49,920 bases of DNA from Sphaerobacteraceae bacterium (GCA_016781925.1 JADDPH010000076.1:1-49920); one strand, 5' to 3'; positions 18,551 through 28,555 are shown, numbered from the stretch's first letter. Notes: generated by a model from the sequence alone, not told the origin. Program-made: numbers and translations.

Positions 18551-21055
18551 CTAGAGCAGGCTCTGCGGATCCACATCCACCGTCCAGCCAGGTCGCACGG
18601 GCAGGCCGTCCAGCAGTGGCTCTAAATCGTCCGCCCGCAACACGATCTGCCACTGGTAGCGGCCACGAACGCGGCTGGCGAAGGCCGGCGTGGGTCCAAG
18701 GAGATCCACGCGTAGGTCCGGGGCCACCCGGCGCGCGTGGCGAGCAAGGTCAAGTGCCATCGTGTCCGCCTCGGCCGCGCAGACGGCGTCATCCGCATGC
18801 CGGAACAGGTAGCGGACGAGGCGGCTGAACGGCGGGTACCGTTGGGCGCGCCGGAAGTCGATCTCCTCGGCGTAGAAGGCCGCGTAGTCGTGGCGGGAGG
18901 CCGCCCGGATGGCATAGTGATCGGGCGTATAGCTCTGCACGACCACCTGGCTACCCGGCGCGCGCCGCCCGGCCCGACCCGCAACCTGGGTCAGCAACTG
19001 GAAGGTGCGCTCCCCGGAGCGGAAGTCCGGCAAATGCAGCATCGTGTCGGCATGGATAACGCCGATCGCGGTGACCAAGGGCAGGTCCAGCCCTTTCGCG
19101 ATCATCTGGGTGCCGACGAGCACATCCACCTCGCGCCGCTCCACGCGGCGCAGCATCCGCTCGTGCCCCCCCTCTCGCCGGATCGAGTCTTGGTCCCAAC
19201 GCAAGACCCGCGCGTCCGGCAGCAGCTTCCGCACCTCCTCTTCGACCCGCTGAGTCCCCGCGCCGAAATAATTGAGCGATCCGTCACAGACCGGGCAGCC
19301 CCGGGGTGGAGCCTCCCGATGGTTGCACCGGTGACAGAGTAAGCGGTGGCGGTCCTGGTGGTAGACCAACGGCACATCGCAGAGAGGGCAAAGGAGGGTG
19401 CCGCCACAGGATCGGCAGAGCACCACGGTTGCCAACCCGCGCCGGTTGAGGAAAAGGATGGCCTGCTCACCAGCCGCGATCGTGCGCTCGAGCACCTCCC
19501 GCAGGCGCTCGCTGAAGAGCGACGAATTGCCCCGGTGCAACTCCAGGCGCATGTCGACCACGTCCACGTCCGGCAGATCGAGGGTGCCCCGTGTTCGATC
19601 GCCGTCCACGGCTCCAAGGTCGGGACCCACCCGGGCCGGCAACTCCAGCCGGCGAACCTCCGCTCCCTCGGATCGCCAGTAGGTCTCCACCGCCGGCGTA
19701 GCGCTGCCGTGGATGACGACAGCACCCTGCTGTGCAGCAAGGAACTCGGCCAGGCTGCGGGCGTGGTAGCGTGGGTCCGCCTCTTGTTTGTAGGCCCCGT
19801 CATGCTCCTCATCGAGGACGATCAGGCCGAGATCATCGACCGGGGCGAAGAGCGCCGATCGCGGTCCTACGACCACGGGGTAGCGACCGGCCGCCACAGC
19901 TTGCCAGGTGGCGTAGCGGTCGGCGTCGGATAGGGCGGAGTGGAGGACCGCCACCTTGCCGGGGAATCGGGCCGTAAACCGCCGCACCACCTGAGACGCG
20001 AGCCCGATCTCTGGGACCAAAATCAGGGCCGAACGACCGTGGCGAAGGCACCAGGCCACCGCCCGCAGGTAGATCTCTGTCTTGCCGCTTCCCGTCACAC
20101 CATGAAGCAACAACGGCGTCGGGTCCCTGGCTGCCAGTGCGCGCTCGACCTCCCGCCACGCGTCGGCCTGGAGGGGGGTCAGGGCGGGCGCGGGTGCCGG
20201 GGAGACATCCATCGCCACCGATAATCGTGGGAGGGAGACCTCCTCCACCACACCCTTTCGCCGCAAGGCGACCAGGGTGCCGGGGTCGGTCCCGGTGCGC
20301 TCCAAGACGTCGGTAACGCGAACCAGCCCATCGTCGTCCACCGGCGCGAGTCGAGCTCGCTGGACCAGGAACTCCAGAACCGCACGCTGGCGCGGTGCAT
20401 TGGTGACGGCCTGCGGGTCCGCAGACACGAGGCGCACGAACCGTTCGAGCCTCGGGTGAGGAAGCCGATGGGTGACCTGGGCCACCCGCTCGATGAGCCC
20501 CTGTTGCTCGAGCTTCGGAACCACGCTCGCGAGACTACTCCCCAGGGCGGTCCGCGCCGCATCGAGACTCAGTTCCCCACGCTCCTCCAGCAACGCGAGC
20601 AGACGTCGCTGAGCAGGCGTGACGTTGACGTCTCCGCTGACGATATCGGGGGCCAACCGCAAATGTTCGACCGCACGGTGGGAGACTCCCGGCGGCAGAA
20701 ACGGCGAGACTGCCGCGAAGAACGACGTGCCCGTTTGGCGGGCCAACCAGCCGGCGACCGTCAAGCGGTCCTCATTCAGCCGGAACCCCGGTTCGACCGG
20801 CGCGTGGATCGGCTTCAGCCCGGGCCGACCGTTGTCGTCCGCCCAGGCAACCACGACACCTAACACCAGGTGCTTTCGCAGCGGCACCCACAGAAGTTGC
20901 CCGACATTGACCCGGGAGCGCCACTGCTGAGGAACCGCATAGGTGAGGATGCCGGCCGCACCGGCGCCGGCGCGAGCGCCGTCTACCGCAACTTCGACCG
21001 TCGGAAAGGACAACAGGTTGTCTACCGCCTGCGCGGCGCCCGGATGCTCGTCCAC
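18551..21055 (-). CDS. priA: Primosomal replication restart helicase PriA
   Basis: LLHGVTGSGKTEIYLRAVAWCL, IVLDEEHDGAYKQEADPRYHARSLAEF, zinc motifs (CRSCGGTLLCPLCDVPLVYH...LLCHRCNHREAPPRGCPVCDG), GTQMIAKGLDLP, QVAGRAGR. Confidence 0.95.
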   Translation of the reverse strand: MDEHPGAAQAVDNLLSFPTVEVAVDGARAGAGAAGILTYAVPQQWRSRVNVGQLLWVPLRKHLVLGVVVAWADDNGRPGLKPIHAPVEPGFRLNEDRLTVAGWLARQTGTSFFAAVSPFLPPGVSHRAVEHLRLAPDIVSGDVNVTPAQRRLLALLEERGELSLDAARTALGSSLASVVPKLEQQGLIERVAQVTHRLPHPRLERFVRLVSADPQAVTNAPRQRAVLEFLVQRARLAPVDDDGLVRVTDVLERTGTDPGTLVALRRKGVVEEVSLPRLSVAMDVSPAPAPALTPLQADAWREVERALAARDPTPLLLHGVTGSGKTEIYLRAVAWCLRHGRSALILVPEIGLASQVVRRFTARFPGKVAVLHSALSDADRYATWQAVAAGRYPVVVGPRSALFAPVDDLGLIVLDEEHDGAYKQEADPRYHARSLAEFLAAQQGAVVIHGSATPAVETYWRSEGAEVRRLELPARVGPDLGAVDGDRTRGTLDLPDVDVVDMRLELHRGNSSLFSERLREVLERTIAAGEQAILFLNRRGLATVVLCRSCGGTLLCPLCDVPLVYHQDRHRLLCHRCNHREAPPRGCPVCDGSLNYFGAGTQRVEEEVRKLLPDARVLRWDQDSIRREGGHERMLRRVERREVDVLVGTQMIAKGLDLPLVTAIGVIHADTMLHLPDFRSGERTFQLLTQVAGRAGRRAPGSQVVVQSYTPDHYAIRAASRHDYAAFYAEEIDFRRAQRYPPFSRLVRYLFRHADDAVCAAEADTMALDLARHARRVAPDLRVDLLGPTPAFASRVRGRYQWQIVLRADDLEPLLDGLPVRPGWTVDVDPQSLL

Positions 21056-21184
21056 CCGCTCAGCTTACACCCGTCCGAACGTACAGAACAGATGTGCCAT
21101 CCAGTCAGCACCGCTCAGGCGGCACCTCGCCGGGTCGTCAGACGAAGGATGGTGAGGTTGAGTCGCTTCAGACCTGGGGCGCCG

Positions 21185-22195
21185 TCATGAGGGCGCTGTG
21201 TCCACGGGTTCCAAGAGGGCCTGCCCCCAGGGGAAGAGCGACGGGCCGCCGCCAGTGTGGAGGAAGACCACAGCGTTGTGGGGATCGATAGCGCCGGCCC
21301 GGATGTCGGCGAGCATGCCGGCCATCGCCTTGGCGGTGTACGCGGGGTCCAGCAAAACCGCCTCCGTCCGCGCCAGGAGACGGATGGCTTCCAGTCCTTC
21401 CGCCGAAGCCTTTCCATAGCCCGCCCCCACGAAACGATCATCAACCCTGAAATCACGCGAGGTGAAGGTCGCATCAAGTTGAAGCAGGTCGGCGGTGGCG
21501 GTGGCGAGAAGAGCGCCAACCTCGGAGAGTTCCTGGGCCGATCCCTCAACCGCCATGCCCTGCACCACGAAGGGCGCGCTGAAGGCGCACGCACCCACGG
21601 TCAAACCCGCCTGGGTTCCAAGTGAGGACGTGGCGCAGTAGAGCCGGCTCGGGGCTTCGCTCACCTCAAGCAATTGCGCGAGGATCTCTTGCACCATCGC
21701 CACGTATCCCACGGCGCCTAACGGCACGCTGCCACCCGCCGGGATCACGTAGGGCCGCTCGCCTGACGCCTCCAACTCGTCACCGATCCGCTGCATCACC
21801 GCCTCCCGGGCCTCCTTGTCGGGGACGACCCGAACCTCGGCGGCAAGCAGACGATCCAGCAGGAGGTTGCCGGCGAGGGCATCTCCATTCCGAGCGTCTA
21901 ACACCAGCACGGCACGGAGCCCGACAATCGCGGCGGTGGCCGCGGTCATCCGCGCGTGGTTCGATTGGACCGCCCCCTCGGTCACGAGCACGGTCGCTCC
22001 TGTTGCGAGCGCATCCGCAACGAGGTACTCCAGCTTCCGGGCCTTGTTGCCGCCAAAGGCGAGACCCGTGAGGTCATCGCGCTTGAGATAGATGCGGGGA
22101 GAGGCCCGGCCCAGGACGGCCTCAAGATTGCGGGCCCGGATCAGCGGAGTCGGGATGGTCGTCAGTGGGTACCGGGGGATCGTCGCCAGCCGCAT
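21185..22195 (-). CDS. D-cysteine desulfhydrase / ACC deaminase family PLP protein
   Basis: MRLATIPRYPLTTIPTPLIRARNLEAVLG...IYLKRDDLTGLAFGGNKARKLEYLVADALATGATVLVTEGAVQSNHARMTAA; C-terminal LHTGGGPSLFPWGQAL. Confidence 0.9.
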   Translation of the reverse strand: MRLATIPRYPLTTIPTPLIRARNLEAVLGRASPRIYLKRDDLTGLAFGGNKARKLEYLVADALATGATVLVTEGAVQSNHARMTAATAAIVGLRAVLVLDARNGDALAGNLLLDRLLAAEVRVVPDKEAREAVMQRIGDELEASGERPYVIPAGGSVPLGAVGYVAMVQEILAQLLEVSEAPSRLYCATSSLGTQAGLTVGACAFSAPFVVQGMAVEGSAQELSEVGALLATATADLLQLDATFTSRDFRVDDRFVGAGYGKASAEGLEAIRLLARTEAVLLDPAYTAKAMAGMLADIRAGAIDPHNAVVFLHTGGGPSLFPWGQALLEPVDTAPS

Positions 22196-22323
22196 GCTCG
22201 TCCTCAACTCACCCAGGCTTCCCGACCTGCTTGCTCACCTTTACAGGGGGAGGGCCGCCGCCTATAGTCACGGCTACCAACGACCGGAGGTTTCGACACC
22301 ATACCATGCGGAGGAGCCGTTCC

Positions 22324-23706
22324 ATGGCCCAAGCTGCTGTCACCAGAACGATCCGGGAGGAGTACGAAGAGCGCTTTGCCGGCTCACTTGCCCTTCACGC
22401 CCGCTCTCGCTCCGTCATCCCCGGAGGAATTACCCACGACGGACGCCACCTCAAGCCGTTTCCCGTGTACGTGAACCACGCTCAGGGTGCCCACAAATGG
22501 GATGTCGACGGCCACGAGCTGATCGACTACGCGATGGGACACGGCTCGTTGATCCTCGGGCACAACGACCCGGAGATCGCTGAGGTGGTGCGTCGCCAAC
22601 TGGAGCATGGGACTCACTACGGCGCCGGGCATGAGGGAGAGATCGCGTGGGCGGAGCAGATCCGCTCCATGGTCCCCTCTGCGGAGCAGGTCAGGTTCAC
22701 CGCTTCCGGAACAGAAGCGACGCTCTTGGCCATAAGACTGGCGCGGGCCAGCACCGGCAAGAGCATCGTGCTTAAGTTCGAGGGGCATTTCCACGGCTGG
22801 AACGATTACGCGCTCAAGGGGGAAAAAACTCCCTTCGACGAGCCGCAGCTTCCCGGCATCCCGAAGGACGTACTCGACACCGTCGTCGTTCTTCCCGCTA
22901 ATGACCCAGAGGCCGTTGAGGCCCGCCTGGCTCAAGGTGATGTTGCCGGCATCATCTTGGAGCCGAGCGGCGCCTCCTGGACGACAGTGCCGCTACGAGA
23001 CGGTTTCCTTGCCGCGCTGCGGGATCTCGCCACGGAGCATGGCGCCGTGCTCATCTTCGATGAGGTGATCACCGGCTTCCGGTGGTCGCCAGGTGGTGCT
23101 CAGGCGCGCTTTGGAGTGACGCCCGATCTCACGACGCTGGCGAAGATCGTGGCAGGCGGGCTGCCGGGCGGGGCAGTGACCGGCAAGACGGAGATCATGG
23201 ACCTCCTGACGTTCAAAGACGAGCCGGGCTGGAATGCGTCTCGCAAGGTCCGCCACCCCGGCACGTTCAATGCCAATCCCCTCTCCGCCGCCGCTGGCTT
23301 GACCTGCCTCCGTCGCTGCGCGGACCCCTCCATCCAGGAAGGGTGTGACCGCGTCGCTGTGCGCATTCGGGTGGGGCTCAACACGGCTCTGGAGCGGCAC
23401 GGCGTGCCTGGTTTCGCCTGGGGCGATAGCTCTGCCTTCCACATCGCCCTCGGGGAGACCTGCACCAACCGTGGCGAGGGCGACCTTCGCTTCCCAGAAG
23501 GCGTCCCGGCCCGGGCGCTCAAGATGAGCGGCAGTAGTCCGTTGGCAGGACCTCTTCACGTGGGGATGCTGCTTGAGGGTGTTGACCTGTTCAACGGGGG
23601 TGGCCTCATCAGCGCCGCCCACACAGAGGCGGATGCCGACGCGACGGTGGCCGCGTTCGACCGGACCCTGGCCCGGATGGGAGACGAGGGGCTGCTCACG
23701 ACCTAG
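22324..23706 (+). CDS. Class III aminotransferase, glutamate-1-semialdehyde 2,1-aminomutase-like
   Basis: SVIPGGITHDGRHLKPFPVYVNHAQGAHKWDVDGHELIDYAMGHGSLILGHNDPEI; RFTASGTEATLLAIRLARA; FEGHFHGWNDYAL; LIFDEVITGFRWSPGGAQARFGVTPDLTTLAKIVAGGLPGGAVTG. Confidence 0.88.
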   Translation: MAQAAVTRTIREEYEERFAGSLALHARSRSVIPGGITHDGRHLKPFPVYVNHAQGAHKWDVDGHELIDYAMGHGSLILGHNDPEIAEVVRRQLEHGTHYGAGHEGEIAWAEQIRSMVPSAEQVRFTASGTEATLLAIRLARASTGKSIVLKFEGHFHGWNDYALKGEKTPFDEPQLPGIPKDVLDTVVVLPANDPEAVEARLAQGDVAGIILEPSGASWTTVPLRDGFLAALRDLATEHGAVLIFDEVITGFRWSPGGAQARFGVTPDLTTLAKIVAGGLPGGAVTGKTEIMDLLTFKDEPGWNASRKVRHPGTFNANPLSAAAGLTCLRRCADPSIQEGCDRVAVRIRVGLNTALERHGVPGFAWGDSSAFHIALGETCTNRGEGDLRFPEGVPARALKMSGSSPLAGPLHVGMLLEGVDLFNGGGLISAAHTEADADATVAAFDRTLARMGDEGLLTT

Positions 23707-23860
23707 TGAGGGGCTGGAACGACCCTATATGCCGGTCGCCATCTGCTGGCCGCAGGAGCCGGTGCGGCGCCCGGCAGGCCCCTGCCGACTATTTCCCGCG
23801 AGCTGCGGACGAAGGGGCGGTCGCAGGATCTCGTTGAATCCTCACTGAACCGCTGACAGA

Positions 23861-23888
23861 GCAGGGGGACGGCGCGCCGTCCCCCTGC
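23861..23888. terminator. 28-bp perfect palindrome between convergent genes; probable bidirectional terminator
   Basis: GCAGGGGGACGGCG|CGCCGTCCCCCTGC is exactly self-complementary, between the aminotransferase (+) and cytochrome b (-) stops. Confidence 0.7.
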
Positions 23889-23924
23889 AGCATCACGTTC
23901 ACTGAAACGGTGCTCGGCAACTGC

Positions 23925-25352
23925 TCAGTGGGCGGCCGGGACCTCCTCGTCGGGCATCTCTTCGGCCGTTGGATCGAACCGTTGCTCGGCGTCCGGCCCT
24001 GCCCACTTCGCCCAGAGCAGGGCCGCAGTCGCGAGGGCGCCCGGGATGACGATCGATAGGTACCACATCTGCGCCAGGGTCAGCCCAACCTCGTCGTAGT
24101 AGGCGGCAAAGAAGAGCATTCCCACGTAGGCGAGCATGAAGACCCCGATGGCCAGTCGCACAGGGGCCTGGCGGGGAGGCTCCAAGTACTCGTACCGCTT
24201 CACCGAGGGTCGATTGGTGCTATCAAGCCACGGCGCGAGCGCCATCAGGCCGAAGATGAGCCCCGGGAAGAGCAGCCCGCCGAGAAATTCGGGACCGATG
24301 GTACCAATGGGAGTTGAGAGCACGGCACCGCTCGGGATCATCTTGAGAAACCCGTAGACCCATAACAGGTACCAATCGGGCTTCACGTCGGGCGTTTCGG
24401 GGCCGGGCGGGCCGTACGCTTCTAGTGGGTGGATCGGCACCAACGCCGAAAGGATGAAGAGCCCCCCGAACATCAACATCAGGAGTTGGACCGCGAGCAG
24501 CGTCTGATAGGGCCAAAACGGCACGCCCAGCACCCGCCCGGGTTCGGCCAGCTTCCGTGCATACCCAGGCTGAGTGTGCTTGTTCTTGATGATCAGCAGG
24601 AGATGAATGCCAATCAAGGCAGCGGTCATGGCGGGAACGACGAAGACGTGGAGCGTGTAGAGCCGCGGCAGGCTTCCAAGCGTTGGGAAGGCGCCCCCGA
24701 AGAAGAGCTCCGCGACCACGTTACCAGCCCAGGGGATGGAGCGGGCGATGGAGTAGCCGATGCCGGTCGCCGTGACGGCGTAGGCGTCGTACGGCAGCGC
24801 ATAGCCGAGAAAGGACGCCAGGAGGGTCAGCGACAACAGTCCCACTCCAAACAGCCAGTTCAGTTCGCGAGGCTTCCTGTAGTTGCCGAAGAAGAAGATG
24901 CGCAGGGAATGGAGCAGGGTCGAGGCCACCATGAGGTGAGCGGCCCAGTGGTGGACGTTGCGGAAGAGATTGGCCACGGGGATTGATTCAATGAGCCGGA
25001 CACTGGCGTATGCCTGCGGCAGACGTTCGCCCTCGACGTCAATCTCCACGTTGGAGGGAATGTAGATCAGCCCGAGGTAGATGCCGGTGACGACGAGGAT
25101 GAAGAAGCTGAAGGTGGCCATCTCCCCGAGGAAGAAGGTGGTATGGACGGGAAACGCCTTCCGACCGTATTTGCTGTAAAACCCCGAAACCCCCAGCCGC
25201 TCCTCCAGCCACCCTTTGCGCTTCGGTGTGACGGGGCGCTCAGGGACCACGGGCGTCGCCGTCCGGGGGTCAACTCGCGTCGGGAGTCCGAGGCGCGCCG
25301 TACGCCCATCCCCGCGGTCCACGATCACGTCATCTCGAACGATGCGCTGCAT
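23925..25352 (-). CDS. qcrB: Cytochrome b of a menaquinol:cytochrome c-type (bc) complex, fused N+C domains
   Basis: VHHWAAHLMVASTLLHSLRIFFFGNYRKPRELNW, GYALPYDAYAVTATGIGYSIARSIPWAG, LHVFVVPAMTAALIGIHLLLIIKNKHTQPG; Qo motif KPDWYLLWVYGFLKMIP. Confidence 0.93.
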   Translation of the reverse strand: MQRIVRDDVIVDRGDGRTARLGLPTRVDPRTATPVVPERPVTPKRKGWLEERLGVSGFYSKYGRKAFPVHTTFFLGEMATFSFFILVVTGIYLGLIYIPSNVEIDVEGERLPQAYASVRLIESIPVANLFRNVHHWAAHLMVASTLLHSLRIFFFGNYRKPRELNWLFGVGLLSLTLLASFLGYALPYDAYAVTATGIGYSIARSIPWAGNVVAELFFGGAFPTLGSLPRLYTLHVFVVPAMTAALIGIHLLLIIKNKHTQPGYARKLAEPGRVLGVPFWPYQTLLAVQLLMLMFGGLFILSALVPIHPLEAYGPPGPETPDVKPDWYLLWVYGFLKMIPSGAVLSTPIGTIGPEFLGGLLFPGLIFGLMALAPWLDSTNRPSVKRYEYLEPPRQAPVRLAIGVFMLAYVGMLFFAAYYDEVGLTLAQMWYLSIVIPGALATAALLWAKWAGPDAEQRFDPTAEEMPDEEVPAAH

Positions 25353-25393
25353 GGCTCTTCCCTATCAATCGCATGTCCACCCAACGTGCGTGA

Positions 25394-26014
25394 CTACTCG
25401 GGGCCGATGGGACCCTCAATCGGGCCGGAGGCGATGAGTGAGCCGTCCGGCCCCAGGCCGAGAGGCAACGGAGGCAACGGGCGATTCGCCGGCCCCCCAA
25501 CCACCTTGGCGTTGTTCGCGGGGTCAAACTGACTGTTGTGGCAGGGGCAGGCGATGTGGCCGGCCTGGTTGAGCTTGGCGTAGACCGCACAGCCCAGGTG
25601 GGTGCAAATCGCGCTGTAGGCCACCAACCCGTCGACACCTTCACCTGGCGCGATCCTGACCACCTCCACCAGGTTGCTCTGGTTGTCGGTCTTACCCTGA
25701 GGAAAAACTTGAAGTCCTGTGCCCTCAGGGATGTCTCCCGGCTTCACCGCTGTCCCGGCTTGGGCGCCGGCATTTCCACTGGCGAAGACCAGGACATCTC
25801 CCTCGGCGATCCCCTGTTGCTCGGTCTGCAGAGCACGCAGCGCGAGGGCCGGTAGGGCGAAGGCCAAGGCAAACGCGCCGTACCCGATCCGGATCATCCA
25901 CTTCAGAAAGCGCCGGCGGGTCGAGTACTGCTGGACGTCGAAATCTCCCAACTCTGGAGCTGGAAGGTCGACGCTAGGATTCCGGGTGTCGGTTCGGGTA
26001 TTCGCGCGCATCAT
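25394..26014 (-). CDS. qcrA: Rieske iron-sulfur protein of the bc complex
   Basis: TAT-like STRRRFLKWMIRIGYGAF membrane anchor; cluster motifs CTHLGCAVYAKLNQAGHIACPCHNSQFD. Confidence 0.93.
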   Translation of the reverse strand: MMRANTRTDTRNPSVDLPAPELGDFDVQQYSTRRRFLKWMIRIGYGAFALAFALPALALRALQTEQQGIAEGDVLVFASGNAGAQAGTAVKPGDIPEGTGLQVFPQGKTDNQSNLVEVVRIAPGEGVDGLVAYSAICTHLGCAVYAKLNQAGHIACPCHNSQFDPANNAKVVGGPANRPLPPLPLGLGPDGSLIASGPIEGPIGPE

Positions 26015-26088
26015 GGGACGGCCTTCTCCACGTCAAATCCTCCGCACGCTCGGCTCACGATCGAACTCGTGGGGGACATGCAAGCGCC

Positions 26089-26550
26089 CTACCACGGGAC
26101 GCCGTCATCCCGATGGTCAAAGTGGGCTTCGTCACCGACGAACGCTTCCTTGTAAAAGACCAGCAGCAGCGCTAGATCGATGCAGCCAACGCCGGCCAAG
26201 AGACCGATGACCTCGGGGTCCCAACCGTTGATGAGACCGATGCTCAGGCCAATGGCGACGGCAAAGAGCAGCAGAGAGAAGGCCACGATGGCGAGACTCA
26301 AGGGATTGGTCAGGCGTGGCCGCACCCGCCCCAGATGAAGCTCCCGTCCCTCCAGCAGCACGGAGATCAGCCCCTCAGTGGCGAAGATCAGGAGGGTGAA
26401 GGCCACTGCCACCAACCCGATCTCCAATTCGGAGAGGGAGAAGACGTCACCGCGGGAACGCGAAAAGTAGGAGACCAGCGTCACCACACCTAAGATCGCA
26501 GCAACCACGATGCTGACGTACGGCAAAACCGGTGAGTTCCGCATCGCCAC
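26089..26550 (-). CDS. Membrane protein of unknown function, start of the bc-complex gene group
   Basis: About four hydrophobic segments (LPYVSIVVAAILGVVTLVSYF; IGLVAVAFTLLIFATEGLISVLL; LAIVAFSLLLFAVAIGLSIGLI; VIGLLAGVGCIDLALLLVF), co-oriented with Rieske and cytochrome b. Confidence 0.65.
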   Translation of the reverse strand: MAMRNSPVLPYVSIVVAAILGVVTLVSYFSRSRGDVFSLSELEIGLVAVAFTLLIFATEGLISVLLEGRELHLGRVRPRLTNPLSLAIVAFSLLLFAVAIGLSIGLINGWDPEVIGLLAGVGCIDLALLLVFYKEAFVGDEAHFDHRDDGVPW

Positions 26551-26736
26551 CCCGCCACGTCGTGACCCCAGCGGGTCACCCTGGCCCCGTTCAGCAACTC
26601 TGGTGCCGTGGGCCCATCAGATGTAGTCAAGGGGCGCTGATGGGGCAGTCGTGCCAAGAACGTCAAGCACGCTTGGTTTACCGGAGCAAAGCGGTGCGGC
26701 CCTCTGAGATCGGGGGAGGATCTCTGGAAACGAGCC

Positions 26737-27354
26737 TTACGACGACCAACAGCGCCCGACGGGCAGGAGCTTCTCAGTCTCCGGCCAAGCTGCAAGCAGC
26801 GTCGCGTAATCCTCCTCGGTGTCCACATCCTGGGGTGGTGAAGCGCACCTCACCGGCACCCGAAGAACGTCGCCTGAGTGAGCGCGGATCACGTCACGAG
26901 CCCCCCGGTCACCGGAGACGCCCTCCAGCTCGTCGAACAAGGATCGAGAGATCAGGACAGGATTGCCACTCACCCCCCCGTAGCTGGGAAGCACGATCGG
27001 GGATTGATGTCTTCGGAATGTCTCGATCAGCGCGTCGATGGTCGACGGGAGGACTTGGGGCTGATCACCTAGCAGGAATAGCGCGGCGGCCGCCGTCGGA
27101 CTGACCGCGGCCAGGCCAGCCTGGAGTGATGTGCTTTGACCGGCCGCGTAATCCGGGTTCAAGATGACCCGCTGTGTCCGATCACCAATGGCCTTTTGGA
27201 TACGCTCGGCGTCGTGCCCGAGGACCAGAATCACCTCGTCCAGGCGGGACAAAGCGGCATGACGGAGCACATGTGCTAGCAGAGGACGACCGGCGAGCGG
27301 CAGGAGCTGCTTCGGTCGCCCGAGGCGAGATGATCCACCAGCGGCCAGGACCAC
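26737..27354 (-). CDS. MobA-like NTP transferase (molybdenum cofactor nucleotidyltransferase type)
   Basis: VLAAGGSSRLGRPKQLLPLAGRPLLAHVLRHA ... LFLLGDQPQVLPSTIDALIETF ... PSYGGVSGNPVLISRSLFDEL. Confidence 0.88.
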   Translation of the reverse strand: MVLAAGGSSRLGRPKQLLPLAGRPLLAHVLRHAALSRLDEVILVLGHDAERIQKAIGDRTQRVILNPDYAAGQSTSLQAGLAAVSPTAAAALFLLGDQPQVLPSTIDALIETFRRHQSPIVLPSYGGVSGNPVLISRSLFDELEGVSGDRGARDVIRAHSGDVLRVPVRCASPPQDVDTEEDYATLLAAWPETEKLLPVGRCWSS

Positions 27355-27380
27355 CCCGGAAACGGACCCCTGCCTGTTAC

Positions 27381-28244
27381 TCAGCCGGCACCGTCCGTCT
27401 CACCGCTGATAATGGGGCCATCAGCGTCGACGTCCAACGGCGGCACGTCAGCTGGACCGCGGATCGGACCCGATGCGGCAGTCAGCGGTCCACCTGAGCG
27501 CCCATGACGAGCCGCGATAATCTCGGCCAGAATGCTGATGGCCATTTCTTCCGGCGTTTCCGCCCCGATGTCGAGGCCGATGGGCCCATGGATACGCCTC
27601 AGGTGCTCTTCCGGCACTCCAGCCTCAAGGAGACGGCGACGACGGTCGCGGGTGGTGCCACGGCTCCCGACGGCCCCGATATAGGGCGCGGGAGTATCCA
27701 GCGTGCCGAGCAATGCCGGCTCATCGAACTTCGGGTCGTGGGTCAGGATCGCGACGTAGGTGTTGGGCTGGACGGCGATCTGTTCCAACGCGTCGTCCGG
27801 CCAGGCCTGGATGATCTCGTCCGCATCCGGAAACCGCTCCTGCGTCGCCAGCTTTGCCCGCGCGTCGGTGACGACGACACGGAAGCCGAGCGCCTTGGCA
27901 AATCGCGTCAGCGCCTGAGCAACATGGACGGCGCCGAAGATCAGGAGGGTCGGCGGAGGTGGGTGAACCTCCACAAACACCTCCACCCCAACCTCACGCC
28001 CCACCACCGAATAGGGCCGCGTCTCAGATCGCTCCGCGACGAGCAGCCTTCGGGCGTCGGCGACGACCTCCTCATCCAAGGTCGCGTCGCCCAGGGAGCC
28101 GAGGACCTCTTGCGGCAGCACCAGCACCTTTGCCCCGAGGGGTTCACCCCGGACCACGGTCGCCACCGCCACCGGTCTTCCCGCCTCAACCTCCTCCTTC
28201 AGCCGGTCGTAAAGACCGGTGACGGTCGTGCTCGCCACGCTCAT
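27381..28244 (-). CDS. XdhC family protein (degenerate N-domain plus complete C-terminal NAD-binding-like domain)
   Basis: PTLLIFGAVHVAQALTRFAKALGFRVVVTDARAKLATQERFPDADEII...YVAILTHDPKFDEPALLGTLDTPAPYIGAVGSRGTTRDRRRRLLEAGVPEEHLRRIHGPIGLDIGAETPEEMAISILAEIIAARHGR. Confidence 0.88.
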   Translation of the reverse strand: MSVASTTVTGLYDRLKEEVEAGRPVAVATVVRGEPLGAKVLVLPQEVLGSLGDATLDEEVVADARRLLVAERSETRPYSVVGREVGVEVFVEVHPPPPTLLIFGAVHVAQALTRFAKALGFRVVVTDARAKLATQERFPDADEIIQAWPDDALEQIAVQPNTYVAILTHDPKFDEPALLGTLDTPAPYIGAVGSRGTTRDRRRRLLEAGVPEEHLRRIHGPIGLDIGAETPEEMAISILAEIIAARHGRSGGPLTAASGPIRGPADVPPLDVDADGPIISGETDGAG

Positions 28245-28555
28245 TCCGGCAGCGCCTCAACGAACACCTCGATGGTCCCGCCGCAGGCGAGTCCCACGTC
28301 CCAGGCCATCTCATCGGTGATCCCGTAGCGGAGCAGCTTGGGGGTACCAGTCTTGAGCACGTCCTGAGCTTCCTCAAAGACCGCCGTTTCAACGCAACCA
28401 CCGCTGACCGAGCCCGTCAGGTCGCCGCCACTCGAGACCGCCATGACCGCCCCAACCGGACGCGGTGCTGATCCCTCCACCTTGATGACCGTCGCCAGGG
28501 CGACGCGGCTCCCGCCCGCCCGCCAGGCGTCGATCTCCGGCATCACATCCTTCAC
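28241..28555 (-). CDS. Stand-alone XdhC/CoxI N-terminal domain protein
   Basis: RVALATVIKVEGSAPRPVGAVMAVSSGGDLTGSVSGGCVETAVFEEAQDVL...GLACGGTIEVFVE; 4-bp overlap with the downstream XdhC gene. Confidence 0.88.
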   Translation of the reverse strand: MKDVMPEIDAWRAGGSRVALATVIKVEGSAPRPVGAVMAVSSGGDLTGSVSGGCVETAVFEEAQDVLKTGTPKLLRYGITDEMAWDVGLACGGTIEVFVEALPE

